Source of the DNA: Pseudomonadota bacterium
Lineage (GTDB): Bacteria; Pseudomonadota; Alphaproteobacteria; Rhizobiales; Xanthobacteraceae
Assembly (NCBI GenBank): GCA_021779635.1
Contig: JAJYAH010000362.1
Location: 1-6,988 of the forward strand
Direction of reading: 5' to 3'
Length of the DNA stretch: 6,988 nucleotides
Below the pieces are notes generated by a model. It had not been told where the DNA came from and searched no databases. It worked only from the letters and a program-made list of their open reading frames with translations. Made by a program: the position numbers and the translations under genes. This document shows positions 6,891 to 6,988 of this stretch, piece by piece; position 1 is the stretch's first letter, and the number at the start of each line of letters is the position of its first letter.

Positions 6891-6988
6891 GAGCCTGTCC
6901 GCATAGTCGCTGTTCAATTCTGAGCGAGTCTGATTCAACCTTGGGCTATGAGCAAGTATTTTCGCCCCTGGAATATCGATCAGACACT
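6891..6988 (+). mobile_element. Left end of an insertion sequence, probably IS1182 family (truncated by window)
   Basis: Homology to the upstream gene's paralog ends near 6889. The next bases begin GAGCCTGTCCGC and lead in about 57 bp to an ATG whose translation looks like a transposase start. The four bases just before the inferred boundary are CTAG (6887-6890), a palindrome that may be the target site or its duplication. The left end is placed by loss of coding similarity, so it could be off by a few bases. The right end and terminal inverted repeat partner are outside the window. Confidence 0.65.
6948..6988 (+). CDS. Transposase N-terminus, IS1182-family-like (partial)
   Basis: Only the first residues are visible: MSKYFRPWNIDQT and a partial codon. 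The 'FRPW.ID' beginning is characteristic, from memory, of IS1182-type DDE transposases in proteobacteria, which typically continue with a proline-rich 'LLPP.V.DFV' stretch. The frame differs from that of the interrupted gene, which runs across it. There is no clear Shine-Dalgarno before ATG 6948, as is common for transposases. Family assignment rests on about 13 residues and should be read as probable. Confidence 0.65.
   Translation, partial: MSKYFRPWNIDQT

Overview
The window looks like part of a surface-polysaccharide (O-antigen, capsule or similar) gene cluster from a GC-rich alphaproteobacterium. Codon choice and protein style suggest the Bradyrhizobium/Rhodopseudomonas group. That placement is an inference from composition and remembered family resemblance, not from a marker gene. 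All recognisable genes lie on the + strand and are tightly packed.

Layout. Bases 1-205 are a non-coding, partly AT-rich leader with a candidate promoter. Four sugar-nucleotide genes follow: an extended-SDR epimerase/dehydratase (206-1237), a two-domain HldE-like protein with the nucleotidyltransferase before the PfkB kinase (about 1263-2804), a GmhA-like SIS sugar-phosphate isomerase (2815-3438), and a second, divergent extended SDR (3435-4436). Junctions are short or overlapping: about 25 bp, 10 bp, and a 4-bp ATGA overlap. This indicates one transcription unit with translational coupling. After a 37-bp gap comes a large protein of unknown function (4475-6505). Its N-terminal part looks glycosyltransferase-like and its C-terminal part looks like a degenerate methyltransferase. 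Immediately after it, in the same frame, begins a second gene of the same N-terminal family (6509 onward). That gene is broken after about 127 codons by what appears to be the left end of an insertion sequence (about 6891 to the window end), whose transposase start resembles the IS1182 family.

How the genes may work together. The isomerase, kinase and nucleotidyltransferase steps parallel the NDP-heptose route (sedoheptulose-7-phosphate, heptose-7-phosphate, heptose bisphosphate, NDP-heptose). The two SDR enzymes could then epimerise, dehydrate or reduce the activated sugar, and the large proteins could transfer or modify it. No GmhB-like phosphatase is visible here. The SIS protein has substitutions at catalytic positions known from GmhA, so the real substrate may be a heptose variant or another sugar phosphate. 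The pathway assignment is an inference. The enzyme folds are well supported by motifs.
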